From Halofilum ochraceum (GTDB taxonomy: Bacteria > Pseudomonadota > Gammaproteobacteria > XJ16 > Halofilaceae): a stretch of 64,000 bases of DNA. Below are positions 1 through 8,035 of the stretch, piece after piece. The position numbers were made by a program, and so were the translations under genes. The notes below the pieces were generated by a model. The model was given only the letters and a program-made list of their open reading frames with translations. It had not been told where the DNA came from and searched no databases. Position 1 is the first letter of the stretch, and the number at the start of each line of letters is the position of its first letter. Location: contig NZ_LVEG02000004.1 of NCBI RefSeq assembly GCF_001614315.2, positions 434,001-498,000 on the forward strand, written 5' to 3'.

Positions 1-73
1 CCCGGTCGATGCGGACGAACTGGCGAAGGCGGAAGGCGGTCTGACCTGCTGCAGCCTGCTCGTGCGCGATTGA
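1..73 (+). CDS. ddaH: Dimethylargininase (DDAH), C-terminal fragment
   Basis: Only the last 23 codons are in the window, read from base 2 to the TGA at 71-73. The C-terminal GGLTCCSLLVRD matches the end of dimethylarginine dimethylaminohydrolases, where a cysteine of the LTCC motif is the catalytic nucleophile. The enzyme hydrolyses N-methylated arginines to citrulline and methylamines. It converges on an amino-acid ABC transporter and lies close to an arginine transaminase/decarboxylase pair, which fits a locus for arginine and methylarginine use. The call rests on a short motif, so another guanidino-modifying enzyme of the amidinotransferase superfamily is possible. Confidence 0.6.
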   Translation, partial: PVDADELAKAEGGLTCCSLLVRD

Positions 74-157
74 GGTCGCCGCTGGATTCCCCGCCGCCAG
101 CCTGTCGGGCATCCGAGCGGATTTCCCCACGCGGGCGCGTAGCCCCGGTCCCTGTCG

Positions 158-874
158 CTAGCGGGCGGTTCCACCCGCTGGCCGAACACCGGGGAAATTC
201 CGTTCGACCGCGCGCATGCCGAGCGTGAGTACCATGGTCATCGCGATGTAGATGCCGGCGATCAGCAGCAGGGGTTCGTAGACCAGGAAGGTCTCGTCGC
301 GAACGATGTTGGCTGCCTGAAGCAGGTCCATCACGGCGATGGTGGAGACCAGCGGCACCGACTTCAGCAACAGGATGATCTCACCCGTCAGCGTGGGCAG
401 GCAGATCTGGATGGCGTGCGGCAGCCAGATGCGGTAGAGGATCTTGAAGCGTGACATGCCGAACGCGCGCGCGGCCTCGAGTTCGCCGCGCGGGACGCTC
501 AACATCGCGCCCCGGATGACCTCGCCCGCGTAGGCACCGACGCTCACCGTGAACGTGAGGATGCCGTAGAAGAACGGGTCGCGCAGGATCGGCCAGATCC
601 ACATCTCGCGGATGCCCTCGATCTGCGGCAGCAGTCGCCCGACGCCGTCGTAGAAAAAGAACAACTGCAGCAGCAGCGGCGTGCCCCGTACGACCGTGGT
701 GATGCCGCGCGCCAGCCAGGCCAGTGGGCGCGGCCCGGTGATCTGCGACAGCGCCAGCGCGATCGCCAGCGCGAAGCCGAGGATGCCGGAGACCACCAGC
801 AGGATCATCGTATTGATGAAGCCTTCCCACAGATATTCGAGGTAAACCGGGTTGGTGAGCCAGGAGTAGTCCAT
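158..874 (-). CDS. Polar amino-acid ABC transporter permease (HisM/ArtM type)
   Basis: This 238-residue inner-membrane permease has about five hydrophobic segments. The binding-protein-dependent transport signature begins at EVIRGAMLSVPRGELEAARAFG (around residue 117), the loop that contacts the ATPase. It is the last gene of a leftward operon: ATPase, binding protein, permease, permease. It starts 9 bp after the stop of the partner permease, so the two are probably co-translated and form a heterodimeric channel. The substrate is inferred to be arginine or a related guanidino compound from the neighbouring genes; the permease sequence alone does not show this. Confidence 0.88.
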   Translation of the reverse strand: MDYSWLTNPVYLEYLWEGFINTMILLVVSGILGFALAIALALSQITGPRPLAWLARGITTVVRGTPLLLQLFFFYDGVGRLLPQIEGIREMWIWPILRDPFFYGILTFTVSVGAYAGEVIRGAMLSVPRGELEAARAFGMSRFKILYRIWLPHAIQICLPTLTGEIILLLKSVPLVSTIAVMDLLQAANIVRDETFLVYEPLLLIAGIYIAMTMVLTLGMRAVERNFPGVRPAGGTAR

Positions 875-883
875 GGTTCCCCC

Positions 884-1588
884 TCAGACGCCCGGTTGCC
901 CGCGGCGCACGCGCCGCTCGATCCGGTTGAAGAAGACGTTCGACGTCATCGTCATGAGCAGGTAGATCACCCCCGCGGCGGCGTAGAAAATGAAATAGGA
1001 GCGCGTGCTCGCCGCGGCCTGCTGGGTAGTGAAGAACAGCTCCTGGAAACCGACCACGCTGACCAGCGCCGTGTCCTTGACCAGGATGAGCCAGATGTTG
1101 GACATGCCACCGAGGGCGTTGGGCAGCATCTCCGGAAGGACGATCCTGCGGAAACGCTGGCGGCGGGTCATGCCGAAGGCGTCGGCCGCTTCGATATGGC
1201 CGCGCGGAATGGCGAGGATCGCGCCGCGGAAGATTTCGGTGAGATAGGCGCCCTCGACCACGGCGAGGACCGCGATCGCGGCGGCGAAACCGCTGATGTC
1301 ATACGTGCCCTCGACCTCGAGCCATTGCAGCAGGGCGTTCAGCGCCTGCTGGCCCGAATAGTAGAGGATGATGATCAACAGCAGTTCGGGTACGGCCCGC
1401 ACGATCGTCGTGTAGGCGGTCGCGAGGCCCTTCAGTGCGCGGCTGCCGCTGAGTTTCGCGGTCGCGCCGAGCAGGCCGAGCACCAGGCCGATCAGATAGG
1501 CGGCGATCGCCATCTGGATCGTCACGAGCGCGCCGTTGAGGATTGGGCCCGTCCACTCGAGCAGGCCGGAGCTACCGAAGGTTTCCAT
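884..1588 (-). CDS. Polar amino-acid ABC transporter permease (HisQ/ArtQ type)
   Basis: This 234-residue membrane protein is the second permease of the amino-acid importer. The EAA-type loop (EIFRGAILAIPRGHIEAADA, around residues 118-137) is clear, and five or so hydrophobic segments surround it. It lies between the binding-protein gene (80 bp upstream) and the other permease (9 bp downstream). The pair belongs to the HAAT/PAAT family of three-component importers for basic or polar amino acids. Confidence 0.88.
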   Translation of the reverse strand: METFGSSGLLEWTGPILNGALVTIQMAIAAYLIGLVLGLLGATAKLSGSRALKGLATAYTTIVRAVPELLLIIILYYSGQQALNALLQWLEVEGTYDISGFAAAIAVLAVVEGAYLTEIFRGAILAIPRGHIEAADAFGMTRRQRFRRIVLPEMLPNALGGMSNIWLILVKDTALVSVVGFQELFFTTQQAAASTRSYFIFYAAAGVIYLLMTMTSNVFFNRIERRVRRGQPGV

Positions 1589-1668
1589 GGCGTGTCAGTC
1601 CATCCGCCGGTCCGTGGAAATCCCCGGCGGCGCCTGCGCGCCGCCGGGGCATGGGACCGCCGGGGCCG

Positions 1669-2454
1669 TCAGCCGCCGCAGATGTCCTGGTTGAAGTACT
1701 TCTGCGAGAGTTCGGCGCAGGTACCGTTTTCGATCACGGTGTGGATCGCCTCGCTCAGGGTCTTCTGCAGTTCGTTCTCACCCTCGCGCAGGCCGATGCC
1801 GATGCCCTCGCCGAAGGCGGGATGCTTCGGTGTCATGCCCTTGATCTCGTAGTTCTGCGCCTCTTCGCGCTCGACGAACTCGGCCATGGCGATCTGATCG
1901 GCGAGGATGACGTCGATGCGCCCGGCCATCAGGTCGCGGTTGACCTGCTCCTGCTTGTCATAGATGCGGATATCGGCGGCGATGTCGCGCAGCTCCTGGC
2001 GGGCGAAGTTGGCATGGGTGGTGGCCGCCTGCACACCGAGTACCTTGCCGGACAGATCCTCCGGCGGATCCAGGTTCATGCCTTTTTCCGCGACGTAGGC
2101 GCCGAGCGTGTAGTAGTACGGATCGGTGAAGTCGATCACCTTGTCCCGCTTCTCGGTGATCGACATCGAGGTCATGATGATATCGATCTTGTTCGAGGTC
2201 AGCGCGGGGATGATGCCGCTCCACGATGTCGGCGTGATCTTGCAGTCGTGTTCGATGCGTGCACAGATCGCCTCGGACAGCTCGACCTCGAAACCGGTCC
2301 AGCTGCCGTCCGAAGCCTTATAGGTGAACGGCGGATAGGGCTCGGCGGCGATACCGATCCGCAGTGTCTCGGCCGCCGCCGGTGCGGATGCGCCGAGCAT
2401 CAGCAGGGCGCTACCGAGAGCGCCGAAGAGCCTTTTCTTCATCGTGCTCATCAT
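1669..2454 (-). CDS. Periplasmic amino-acid binding protein of the ABC importer
   Basis: This is a 261-residue family-3 solute-binding protein. The N-terminus is a Sec signal peptide: MKKR, a hydrophobic run, then a cleavage site near SAPAAAE. The mature part starts TLRIGIAAEPYPPFTYK and carries the GFEVELSEAICARI and MTSMSITEKRDKVIDFT signatures of the family. The start at 2454 is supported by an AGGAGG seven bases upstream. Binding proteins of this type carry lysine, arginine, ornithine or histidine. Arginine or methylarginine is favoured here by the neighbouring aruH/aruI-like and ddaH-like genes. Confidence 0.88.
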   Translation of the reverse strand: MMSTMKKRLFGALGSALLMLGASAPAAAETLRIGIAAEPYPPFTYKASDGSWTGFEVELSEAICARIEHDCKITPTSWSGIIPALTSNKIDIIMTSMSITEKRDKVIDFTDPYYYTLGAYVAEKGMNLDPPEDLSGKVLGVQAATTHANFARQELRDIAADIRIYDKQEQVNRDLMAGRIDVILADQIAMAEFVEREEAQNYEIKGMTPKHPAFGEGIGIGLREGENELQKTLSEAIHTVIENGTCAELSQKYFNQDICGG

Positions 2455-2509
2455 GTCTTACCTCCTGGGTTGATCGACCCGTGGGCCATCTTGCGCCGTG
2501 GCCTCGCGT

Positions 2510-3337
2510 TCAGGCCACGGCGGATACGAACTGCCGGCAGCGTTCGCTGTCGGAGTGCTCGAATACGTGTTGTGGCGAGCCCTGCTCCTCGACCAGGCCG
2601 TCGTGCAGGAAAACCACCTGGCTCGAGACGTCGCGCGCGAAGCCCATCTCGTGGGTCACCATCACCATTGTCCGGCCCTCGTCGGCAAGGCCGCGGATCG
2701 CGCGCAGCACCTCGCCGACCAGTTCCGGGTCGAGGGCCGAGGTGGGCTCGTCGAACAGCAGCACGCGCGGCTCCATGGCCAGCGCGCGCGCGATCGCCGT
2801 GCGCTGCTGCTGGCCGCCGGAGAGGAAGGCGGGATACTGATCGCGCTTGTCCGACATGCCGACCTTCTCGAGGTAGGCCTCGCCGCGCTCGATCGCCTCC
2901 TTCTTCGACATGCCGAGCACGTGGACCGGGGCCTCGATGACATTGCCGAGTACGGTCAGGTGGGGCCAGAGGTTGAATTGCTGGAATACCATCGCGACCC
3001 TGGTGCGCAGGCGCTGCACCCTGGCGCGGTCCGAGGCGACGGCGAGGCTGTCCTGATCGCGCTCGAACCGCAGCTGTTCGCCGGCGATCAGCAACTCACC
3101 ATGATCGGGGATCTCAAGCAGATTGAGGCAGCGCAGAAGCGTGCTTTTGCCGGAGCCGCTGGCGCCGATGATCGACATCACACTGCGCTCCTCGGCGGAC
3201 AGTGTGACGCCGCGAAGGACCGACAACGGCCCGAACTTCTTCTCGAGGTCAGTGACGCGGACGGCCGGCTCCTCGGCGGTGGTATCCCCGCTTGCGAGGG
3301 CCGGTTCGTCCGGGGTGGTTCCATCCTTCTGCGGCAT
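2510..3337 (-). CDS. Amino-acid ABC transporter ATP-binding protein
   Basis: This 275-residue ATPase has Walker A GASGSGKST, the Q-loop FQQFNLWPH, the signature LSGGQQQR, Walker B VLLFDEPTSALDPE and the switch histidine in VTHEMG. It is first in the leftward importer operon. I place the start at ATG 3337, which has a GGGGG stretch about six bases upstream. An in-frame GTG at 3355 is possible but has no clear ribosome site. About 25 residues precede the core fold. A palindromic operator candidate lies 37 bp upstream at 3374-3389. Confidence 0.88.
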   Translation of the reverse strand: MPQKDGTTPDEPALASGDTTAEEPAVRVTDLEKKFGPLSVLRGVTLSAEERSVMSIIGASGSGKSTLLRCLNLLEIPDHGELLIAGEQLRFERDQDSLAVASDRARVQRLRTRVAMVFQQFNLWPHLTVLGNVIEAPVHVLGMSKKEAIERGEAYLEKVGMSDKRDQYPAFLSGGQQQRTAIARALAMEPRVLLFDEPTSALDPELVGEVLRAIRGLADEGRTMVMVTHEMGFARDVSSQVVFLHDGLVEEQGSPQHVFEHSDSERCRQFVSAVA

Positions 3338-3373
3338 GTTTACCCCCTGTGACACGGATAGACTCGCACACAG

Positions 3374-3389
3374 TTGAACAACTGTTCAA
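3374..3389. promoter_or_regulatory. Palindromic operator candidate, copy 1 (ABC importer promoter)
   Basis: The 16-bp perfect palindrome TTGAACAACTGTTCAA sits between the importer operon and the TetR-type regulator gene. An almost identical site with the same half-sites (TTGAAC-N4-GTTCA) lies on the other side of the regulator at 4162-4177. Two matching palindromes at the promoters flanking a TetR gene are what a shared operator looks like. Binding is inferred. Confidence 0.65.
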
Positions 3390-3418
3390 GCGCTATCTCC
3401 GGCTCATGGCGTCCCGGT

Positions 3419-4111
3419 TTACCTCTCGCCTCGCGCCGACGCGGGCGCCCCGTCCGCCGGCGCGGTCGGCGACAGGCCGGTCGCGAGCAGGCCGTCGAGG
3501 CAGGCCTCGCAGATCCGCACGGCCTCCTCGGGTGAGAAGGTGCGCGGGTTGAGGCACCACTCGACCCACAACCCGTCGAGGACCCCGGACAGGCCGATGG
3601 CGGTGAGCCGCACGTCCAGCGGACGGTCCGGGCGTTCGCGGGCGAGTTCCGCGAGAAGCCCTTCGAGGGTCTGCAGATACATACGGTAGGTGCGGTCGTG
3701 GACTGCGGCAACCGAGTGCGACTGGTGGGTCATGCTCCAGAAGGAGAGCCAGACCCGCAGCAGGCCGGCATCGAGATTCACCGACGAGAATGAGGCCTGA
3801 AAGAAACCGGACAGGCGATTGCGGGCATCGCCGCCCGCGCGCTCCATCTCATCGCGCAGGGTCGCGAGCAGATCGTTCGCCACGCGCTCGTAGACGTCGG
3901 CGATCAACGCCTCCTTGCCGCTGTAATAGTGGTTGATCAGGCCAACCGAGACATCCGCCTCCCGGCAGATCGTGCGGATGGATGTCTTCTCGGCGCCGTG
4001 TTCGGCAAGGCAGCGCAGGGTCGCCTCCATGAGCGCCTGGCGGCGCTCGTCGGGGGTCTGCCGTCGAAACTTGCGCAGCGGGCCGTCCGCGGCAGTCTCG
4101 TCATTGGTCAT
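3419..4111 (-). CDS. TetR-family regulator, BetI-like
   Basis: This 230-residue regulator has an N-terminal helix-turn-helix (about residues 18-65; KTSIRTICREADVSVGLINHYYSGKEALI) and a ligand-binding C-terminal half that resembles BetI. The start at 4111 is preceded by GGGAG at about nine bases; the reading frame stays open further upstream, across the operator. It is divergent from the arginine transaminase gene and upstream of the importer operon. Near-identical palindromes at 3374 and 4162 suggest that it represses both transcripts and itself. The inducer is probably arginine, a methylarginine or 2-ketoarginine (inference). Confidence 0.85.
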   Translation of the reverse strand: MTNDETAADGPLRKFRRQTPDERRQALMEATLRCLAEHGAEKTSIRTICREADVSVGLINHYYSGKEALIADVYERVANDLLATLRDEMERAGGDARNRLSGFFQASFSSVNLDAGLLRVWLSFWSMTHQSHSVAAVHDRTYRMYLQTLEGLLAELARERPDRPLDVRLTAIGLSGVLDGLWVEWCLNPRTFSPEEAVRICEACLDGLLATGLSPTAPADGAPASARGER

Positions 4112-4161
4112 CCTTTGCCGCTCCCGATGGCCGAGCCCGATGCGCGGCCCGACCGCTTTTG

Positions 4162-4177
4162 TTGAACGATTGTTCAG
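4162..4177. promoter_or_regulatory. Palindromic operator candidate, copy 2 (tetR / aruH promoter)
   Basis: TTGAACGATTGTTCAG matches the palindrome at 3374-3389 in 13 of 16 positions, with both half-sites preserved apart from the last base. It lies 50 bp upstream of the TetR start and 48 bp upstream of the transaminase start, so one bound dimer could control both divergent genes. Confidence 0.65.
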
Positions 4178-4224
4178 TAGCCGGCTAGAATGCCGGTCCA
4201 AGGGCGCACCGGAGATCATACCGC

Positions 4225-5418
4225 ATGGAGTACTCACCACTAGTCGATCGCATCGCCGGGGAGGGCGCGGCTGCCTGGGATATCCACCAGCAGGGCGTCG
4301 AGCGTCAGGCCAACGGGGAAGACGTCATCGTGCTCAGCGTCGGGGATCCCGACCTGGATACGCCGGCTCCGATTGTCCAGGCGGCGATCGATGCGCTCCA
4401 CGCCGGTGATACCCACTATCCGCCGGCCCTCGGTGAATGGCCGCTGCGCGAGTTGATCGCCGAGCACTTCACGAGTACCGGCGCTCGTGTCGGCCCGGAG
4501 AATGTCGCCGTCGTCTCCGGCGCACAGAATGGCCTGTGCTTCGCCTCCATGCTGCTGTTCCAGCCGGGCGACGAGGTGATCGTCCTGCAGCCGAACTACG
4601 TGACCTACGAGGCCACGATCGGTCTCTCCGGCGCAACACAGGTGGGTGTGGCCACGCGCGAGGCGGACGGTTTCCGGCCGGACGCCCGGGCCATCGAGGC
4701 CGCGGTCACGTCGCGCACGCGGGCGCTGCTGATTACCAATCCGAACAACCCGACCGGCGTGGTCATGACGCCAGCCGAACTCGAGGCGATCGCCGACATC
4801 GCCCGCCGCCACGACCTGTGGGTGGTGAGCGATGAGGTCTACTCGATGCTTACCTTCGGCACGCCTCACTACAGTATCGCCGCGCTGCCGGGGATGGCCG
4901 AGCGCACCGTTACCGTTTCCAGCCTGTCGAAGTCGCACGCCATGACCGGCTGGCGCAGCGGGTGGATCATCGGCCCGACCTCGCTGATGAGCCACGCCGA
5001 GAACCTGTCGCTGTGCGTTCTGTACGGGTTGCCGGGCTTCATCCAGCGCGCGGCGATCGCGGGCCTTCGGCAGGCGAATGAGATCGCCGCCGACATGCGC
5101 GCCATCTACCGGCGCCGCCGGGACCTGGTCGTGGAATCCCTCGCGGCGGTGCCCAACCTGCGGGTGGTCACCCCCGATGCCGGCATGTTCGTGATGCTGG
5201 ATGTCCGTGACACCGGGCTGTCGGCGGCGGATTTCGCCTGGCGCCTGTTGCGCGAGCACGGCGTGTCCGTACTCGACGGCACCGCCTTCGGGCCGAATGC
5301 GGCCGGTTATTTACGCCTGTCGTACACGCTGGATGAACAACGTCTCGCGGAGGGATGTCGCCGGATCGAGGCGTTCGCCACTTCCCTCACCGACAATGCG
5401 GAGCATGCCGATGTCTGA
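4225..5418 (+). CDS. aruH: Class I/II aminotransferase, arginine:pyruvate transaminase-like
   Basis: This 397-residue PLP enzyme has the fold-type I landmarks: NPNNPTG (about residue 172), DEVYSML, and the Schiff-base lysine in SSLSKSHAMTGWRSGW. The ATG has GGAGAT eight bases upstream. The stop overlaps the start of a 2-ketoacid decarboxylase gene by 8 bp. That pairing is the hallmark of the arginine transaminase pathway described in Pseudomonas: arginine plus pyruvate gives 2-ketoarginine plus alanine, followed by decarboxylation. Alone the sequence would only say aspartate-aminotransferase-like; the specific function comes from the partner gene and the importer. Confidence 0.7.
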   Translation: MEYSPLVDRIAGEGAAAWDIHQQGVERQANGEDVIVLSVGDPDLDTPAPIVQAAIDALHAGDTHYPPALGEWPLRELIAEHFTSTGARVGPENVAVVSGAQNGLCFASMLLFQPGDEVIVLQPNYVTYEATIGLSGATQVGVATREADGFRPDARAIEAAVTSRTRALLITNPNNPTGVVMTPAELEAIADIARRHDLWVVSDEVYSMLTFGTPHYSIAALPGMAERTVTVSSLSKSHAMTGWRSGWIIGPTSLMSHAENLSLCVLYGLPGFIQRAAIAGLRQANEIAADMRAIYRRRRDLVVESLAAVPNLRVVTPDAGMFVMLDVRDTGLSAADFAWRLLREHGVSVLDGTAFGPNAAGYLRLSYTLDEQRLAEGCRRIEAFATSLTDNAEHADV

Positions 5419-7027
5419 GAATGCGCGTCCCGGACCCTGGATCCTCGGTTTGCTGGAAGCCCGCGGCGTCGAACGCGTGTTCGGCGTTCCAGGGGTGCAC
5501 ACGATCGCACTCTACGACGGCCTCGCCGACAGCCCTATCGAGCACGTGACGCCGCGCCACGAGCAGGGGGCCGGTTTCATGGCCGATGCCTATGCGCGCG
5601 TCTCCGGAAAGCCCGGCGTGTGCTTCGTGATCACCGGGCCGGGCCTGACCAATATCGCCACCGCGATGGGGCAGGCGTACGCCGATTCCGTGCCCATGCT
5701 CGTGCTCTCCAGCGTCTCGGACCGTCGCCATCTCCGGCGGGGTCTGGGCCAGCTCCACGAACTGCGTGACCAGCAGGCGCTGGCCGCTGGCGTGAGCGCA
5801 TTCAGCCAGACCCTGCATTCCCTCGCTGATCTGCCCGCTGCACTCGATCGCGCGTTCGCGGTCTTCTCGGGGGAACGCCCGCGCCCGGTGCACATCGAAA
5901 TTCCGCTCGATCTCTGGCACGAGGCACCGCCGACGGATGCGCCGTCGACGGCCGCGGTCCCGGCCCGGATCCAGCCGGCACCCGGACTCATTGCCGAGGC
6001 CGTGCAGCGCTTGTCGGGCGCGCGGCGTCCGTTGATTCTCGCCGGTGGCGGGGCGACCCGCGCGCAGCCCGAACTGCGCGCACTGGCCGAACGCCTCGAT
6101 GCACCCGTGGTCATGACCGTCAACGGCCGCGGCCTGCTGGCCCCCGACCATCCGCTGGCGGTGCCGGCAAGCCCGTCCCTGGAGGCGGTGCGGGAACTGA
6201 TGGCCGCCAGCGATGCCATCCTCGCGGTCGGCACCGAACTCGGGCCGACCGATTACGATATGTACGAGCGCGGCATGCCCGAGCTGCCGGGGCCGTTGCT
6301 CCGCCTCGATATCGATCCGGTACAGATGACCCAGCCGCGCGTCGCCGATGTGCCGCTCACCGGCGATGCGGGGATCACGCTCGTCGCGCTGCTGGAGGGG
6401 CTCCCGGAGGGGACGGGGCAGGGGCATGACGGCGCCGGCCGCGCCGAGCGCACCCGCGAAGCGGCGCGGGCAAGCCTCGAGTCCCCGATGCAGCGCGGTA
6501 TCGAGTTTCTGGAGGCCGTCCGGGATACGCTCCCGGAGGCCATCATGGTCGGCGATTCGACCCACCCGATCTACGCCGGCAACCTGTACTTCGCGGCCGC
6601 CCGGGTCGGCAGCTGGTTCAACTCGGCGACCGGTTACGGCACGCTCGGCTACGCCCTGCCGGCCTCGCTGGGCGCCTCGCTGGCCGCACCCGATCGCCCG
6701 ATCGTGTGCCTGGTCGGCGACGGCGGCCTGCATTACACCCTCGGCGAGATCGCCTCGATCCGAGATCAGGACCGCCCCGTCATCGTTCTGCTCTGGAACA
6801 ACGCCGGCTTTGGCGAGATCCGGCTGGCGATGGAGGCCGAGCACGTGACGCCGATCGGCGTGGATCTGTTCGCACCGGATTTCGAGGCCCTCGCCAAAGC
6901 CTATGGCTACGCCTTTGAAGCGCCCACCGGGCTCGATCAGCTGCCGGAAGTGCTCACGGCGGCGGCCGGGCGTCACGAGCCGACGCTCGTGCGCCTCGAT
7001 GAGGCGCGCATGCTCGCTGAAGACTGA
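5411..7027 (+). CDS. aruI: ThDP-dependent 2-ketoacid decarboxylase, 5-guanidino-2-oxopentanoate decarboxylase-like
   Basis: This 538-residue protein has the acetolactate-synthase architecture. The N-terminal ThDP-binding pyrimidine domain has HEQGAGFMADAYAR with the catalytic glutamate. A central domain follows, and the C-terminal pyrophosphate domain has GDGGLHYTLGE...NNAGFGE, the Mg-ThDP motif. The start at 5411 has GGAG eight bases upstream and overlaps the transaminase stop. AruI enzymes decarboxylate 2-ketoarginine to 4-guanidinobutanal. The dehydrogenase and guanidinobutyrase that would follow are not in this window and may lie to its left near ddaH. An acetolactate-synthase-like oxo-acid enzyme of other specificity is the alternative. 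Confidence 0.68.
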   Translation: MSENARPGPWILGLLEARGVERVFGVPGVHTIALYDGLADSPIEHVTPRHEQGAGFMADAYARVSGKPGVCFVITGPGLTNIATAMGQAYADSVPMLVLSSVSDRRHLRRGLGQLHELRDQQALAAGVSAFSQTLHSLADLPAALDRAFAVFSGERPRPVHIEIPLDLWHEAPPTDAPSTAAVPARIQPAPGLIAEAVQRLSGARRPLILAGGGATRAQPELRALAERLDAPVVMTVNGRGLLAPDHPLAVPASPSLEAVRELMAASDAILAVGTELGPTDYDMYERGMPELPGPLLRLDIDPVQMTQPRVADVPLTGDAGITLVALLEGLPEGTGQGHDGAGRAERTREAARASLESPMQRGIEFLEAVRDTLPEAIMVGDSTHPIYAGNLYFAAARVGSWFNSATGYGTLGYALPASLGASLAAPDRPIVCLVGDGGLHYTLGEIASIRDQDRPVIVLLWNNAGFGEIRLAMEAEHVTPIGVDLFAPDFEALAKAYGYAFEAPTGLDQLPEVLTAAAGRHEPTLVRLDEARMLAED

Positions 7028-7038
7028 TCGGGGGCACC

Positions 7039-7181
7039 GTCCGTAGGCGCGTTTTCGCCGCAGGCGAACGCGCGCAGCACCGCTGTGGCGGATAACGTGT
7101 GCACGGCATTCATGGCGCCTCGGCGCGCCGCGCGCATTCGAACGGCGCTCGGCCGCGCCGTTCGAAGACGCGCCTACGGAC
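7039..7181. repeat. Nested inverted repeat downstream of aruI
   Basis: Outer arms at 7039-7057 and 7163-7181 pair at 18 of 19 positions. Inside them a 12-bp perfect stem (7137-7148 with 7155-7166, TTCGAACGGCGC) forms a strong hairpin. There is no T-run, so it is either a rho-assisted terminator or an mRNA-stabilising element for the aruHI transcript. The rest of the gap to 7464 shows nothing recognisable except the ribosome site GGAGG at 7453-7457. Confidence 0.6.
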
Positions 7182-7464
7182 CGAACACAAGTATGCAGGC
7201 CGGCTTTGCGCGGTCCGTGACGGTGAATACTCGCCGGGGCGTGCCACCGCGCAATGCCGGCATTCCCCGGCGGCGGTTGATGGTGCATGTCTGGAGTCGG
7301 CCGGGCGCCGGGAAAGGCCGGCCTACACACCTCCCGGGGCCCCGCTGCCGGTGAGCTTTGTCCTATACCGTCCATATCCGGCGGAATCCGGCAAGTGGAC
7401 GAATGCCCGGATCCGTACAGTGCCATCCCTGACCCCCATACCGAACCCAACCGGAGGTACAGCG

Positions 7465-8034
7465 ATGCAGACCGTGAGTTTTACGCGGATGGAAGACGGT
7501 ACCCAGGCGGACTATGAGTTCCTGGACCGCCTCGCCGAGCAGCAGAAGGAAGAGCTCGTCGACAACATCATGAAAGAACTGCACGCGCTCTCTGGGTCGT
7601 TCGAGGGGTATCAGATCGATCGTCTCGAACATGTCGTTCAGAGCGCGACGCGAGCGTACCACGATGACAAGGACGAAGAGTACGTCGTCTGCGCGCTGCT
7701 GCACGACATGGGCGATCATCTCTCGCCCGATAATCACAGCGAATACGCCGCGGCGATCCTTCGTCCGTATGTATCCGAGGCGAACTACTGGATGGTGAAA
7801 CACCACGGCGCCTTCCAGATGTACTACTACGCTCACCACCTGGGCGGCGATCGCCACGCCCGTGAGGCCTTCCGCGACAGCCCGTATTTCGACCGAACCG
7901 AAGCGTTCACGTATTACTACGACCAGAACTGCTTCGACCCGGACTACGAAAACCTGCCGCTCGAATTCTTTGAACCGATGCTGCGCCGCATCTTCGCGCG
8001 CGAGCCGTTCGGGGAGCATGTGCAGGCGGAGTAA
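7465..8034 (+). CDS. tmpB: HD-domain oxygenase, TmpB/PhnZ-like
   Basis: This 189-residue protein starts at ATG 7465 behind a strong GGAGG. The metal-binding HD pattern is visible: LEHVVQSA (His), LLHDMGDH (His-Asp), and the histidines of DNHSEY and VKHHG, followed by a late aspartate in YYYDQ. The size and spacing match the mixed-valent di-iron oxygenases PhnZ and TmpB, which cleave the C-P bond of 1-hydroxy-alkylphosphonates. TmpB makes glycine betaine from the hydroxylated trimethylaminoethylphosphonate. A TmpA-like dioxygenase is encoded convergently 488 bp away, which supports the call. The substrate has not been shown; a hydrolytic HD enzyme is the alternative. Confidence 0.62.
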   Translation: MQTVSFTRMEDGTQADYEFLDRLAEQQKEELVDNIMKELHALSGSFEGYQIDRLEHVVQSATRAYHDDKDEEYVVCALLHDMGDHLSPDNHSEYAAAILRPYVSEANYWMVKHHGAFQMYYYAHHLGGDRHAREAFRDSPYFDRTEAFTYYYDQNCFDPDYENLPLEFFEPMLRRIFAREPFGEHVQAE

Positions 8035-8035
8035 G

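Noticed and set aside
896-2940. Long open frames on the plus strand opposite the ABC transporter genes
   Set aside because: They are antisense shadows in GC-rich DNA; their products are Arg/Gly/His-rich with no domain, while the minus-strand genes carry clear family motifs.
5387-7450. A 687-codon minus-strand frame opposite aruI
   Set aside because: It has no recognisable motif and mirrors the codon pattern of the ThDP enzyme, so it is a shadow.
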